Shown: positions 4,873-5,303 of the stretch, one piece after another
Layout of the letters: each line of letters begins with the position of its first letter
How positions within the stretch are numbered: the stretch's first letter is position 1
Source of the DNA: Spirochaetales bacterium
GTDB taxonomy: Bacteria; Spirochaetota; Spirochaetia; SZUA-6; DRHE01
DNA length: 5,303 bases
Assembly: GCA_016930895.1 (NCBI GenBank)
Contig: JAFGFV010000447.1
Coordinates: forward strand, 1 to 5,303
Direction of reading: 5' to 3'
Notes under the pieces: generated by a model
Told to the model about the DNA's origin: nothing
What the model saw: only the letters and a program-made list of their open reading frames with translations
Database searches by the model: none
Translations under genes and position numbers: made by a program

Positions 4873-5303
4873 ATGCCACGAAGATTGCACGATCCCGCCA
4901 TTCACGGCGTAGAGGAGTTCCGGGAGATCATTCGCTACGAACGGGCCCGCGCGGGTCGGTCGGGAAGCTGTTACGCCCTGGTGTCGCTGGAACTCGGTGG
5001 GCTGCTTTCCAAGAGGCGTGATCTGCGAAGGCTGCTCCGGACACTGCACCAGCGCATCCGCGCCACGGACGTGCTCGGGTGGCTGGACGATCAGACCCTC
5101 TCGGTTCTTCTGCCTGCCACCGGCCTGCAGGGCGGCCTGAAGTTCGCCGCCGCGTTCCAGAAGCATTACGGCAGACAAGACACGCCGCTCCCCTTCACGG
5201 TATCCTGTCACCCGGAGCAGCGGCTGGGAGGGAGCGTCGACGGCAGCACCAGCGGCGCCAACGGCGGCAGCAGCACCAAGGGCAGCACGGACAATCACCG
5301 CCC
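4873..5303 (+). CDS. Degenerate GGDEF-like N-terminal domain, perhaps of a sugar transferase (3' end beyond window)
   Basis: The first 143 residues are visible, with no stop before the window edge. Residues 12-112 resemble a GGDEF-type fold: a helix with EEFREIIRYERARAGRSG, a strand YALVSLEL, then RIRATDVLGWLDDQTLSVLLP at 61-81. Where an active cyclase has its GG(D/E)EF signature, this protein has LDDQT, so catalysis is not expected. From memory, this pattern, with a Pro-Phe-Thr-Val strand after it, resembles the cytoplasmic N-terminus of some exopolysaccharide sugar transferases in Planctomycetota-like bacteria; the catalytic part would lie beyond the edge. Residues 119-141 are a Ser/Gly/Thr-rich linker. 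The start ATG 4873 follows GAGGGAG by four bases and lies 47 bases after the lipoprotein stop, so the two genes probably share a transcript. The domain call is fairly likely; the sugar transferase identity is tentative. Confidence 0.8.
   Translation, partial: MPRRLHDPAIHGVEEFREIIRYERARAGRSGSCYALVSLELGGLLSKRRDLRRLLRTLHQRIRATDVLGWLDDQTLSVLLPATGLQGGLKFAAAFQKHYGRQDTPLPFTVSCHPEQRLGGSVDGSTSGANGGSSTKGSTDNHR

Noticed and set aside
3821..5298. Long minus-strand open frames opposite the lipoprotein and the last gene
   Set aside because: The plus strand has a lipobox, DUF4382 pattern and ribosome sites; the minus frames show Gly/Val/Arg-rich shadow composition.

Overview
The window looks like a piece of a GC-rich bacterial chromosome. 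It holds four complete and two partial genes, an ECF sigma/anti-sigma operon, and divergent surface or polysaccharide-type genes. No ribosomal or other taxonomic marker is present. The mix of a LacI-family regulator, an ECF sigma factor with a membrane anti-sigma factor bearing a glycogen-binding-type domain, a DUF4382-type lipoprotein and a degenerate-GGDEF protein resembling the N-terminus of some sugar transferases fits PVC-group (Planctomycetota and relatives) or similar environmental phyla. That placement is inference only.

Layout. (1) 1-1046, minus: a LacI-family repressor running off the left edge. Its upstream region carries a good sigma70-type promoter (1127-1155) and two LacI-type palindromes (1106-1115 and 1076-1091), a layout typical of autoregulation. 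(2) 1047-1546: about 500 bases without a convincing protein gene. It holds the repressor's control region, an AT-rich patch and GC-rich hairpins that may end the next operon. (3) 1547-3726, minus: a compact operon with intergenic gaps of 20 and 12 bases. In order of transcription it encodes an ECF sigma factor, a single-pass anti-sigma factor with an N-terminal zinc finger and a C-terminal CBM48/AMPK-type glycogen-binding-like domain outside the membrane, and an unrecognised exported protein with a Lys-Pro-Asp/Glu tail. (4) 3727-3877: a divergent control region with an inverted repeat. (5) 3878-4825, plus: a lipoprotein with a DUF4382-type domain and a C-terminal beta-sandwich-like region. (6) 4873-5303, plus: the N-terminus of a protein with a degenerate GGDEF-like domain, cut by the right edge.

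How it may work (inference): the anti-sigma factor would hold the sigma factor at the inner membrane and release it when its outer domain meets a signal, possibly a glycan. The third operon gene could modulate that signal in the envelope. The divergent lipoprotein and the putative polysaccharide gene are natural candidate targets. The most interesting feature is the joining of a carbohydrate-binding-type fold to a zinc-finger anti-sigma factor next to its sigma factor and an unknown exported third partner. The LacI repressor has fewer GC-ending codons than the operon and is probably an independent unit.
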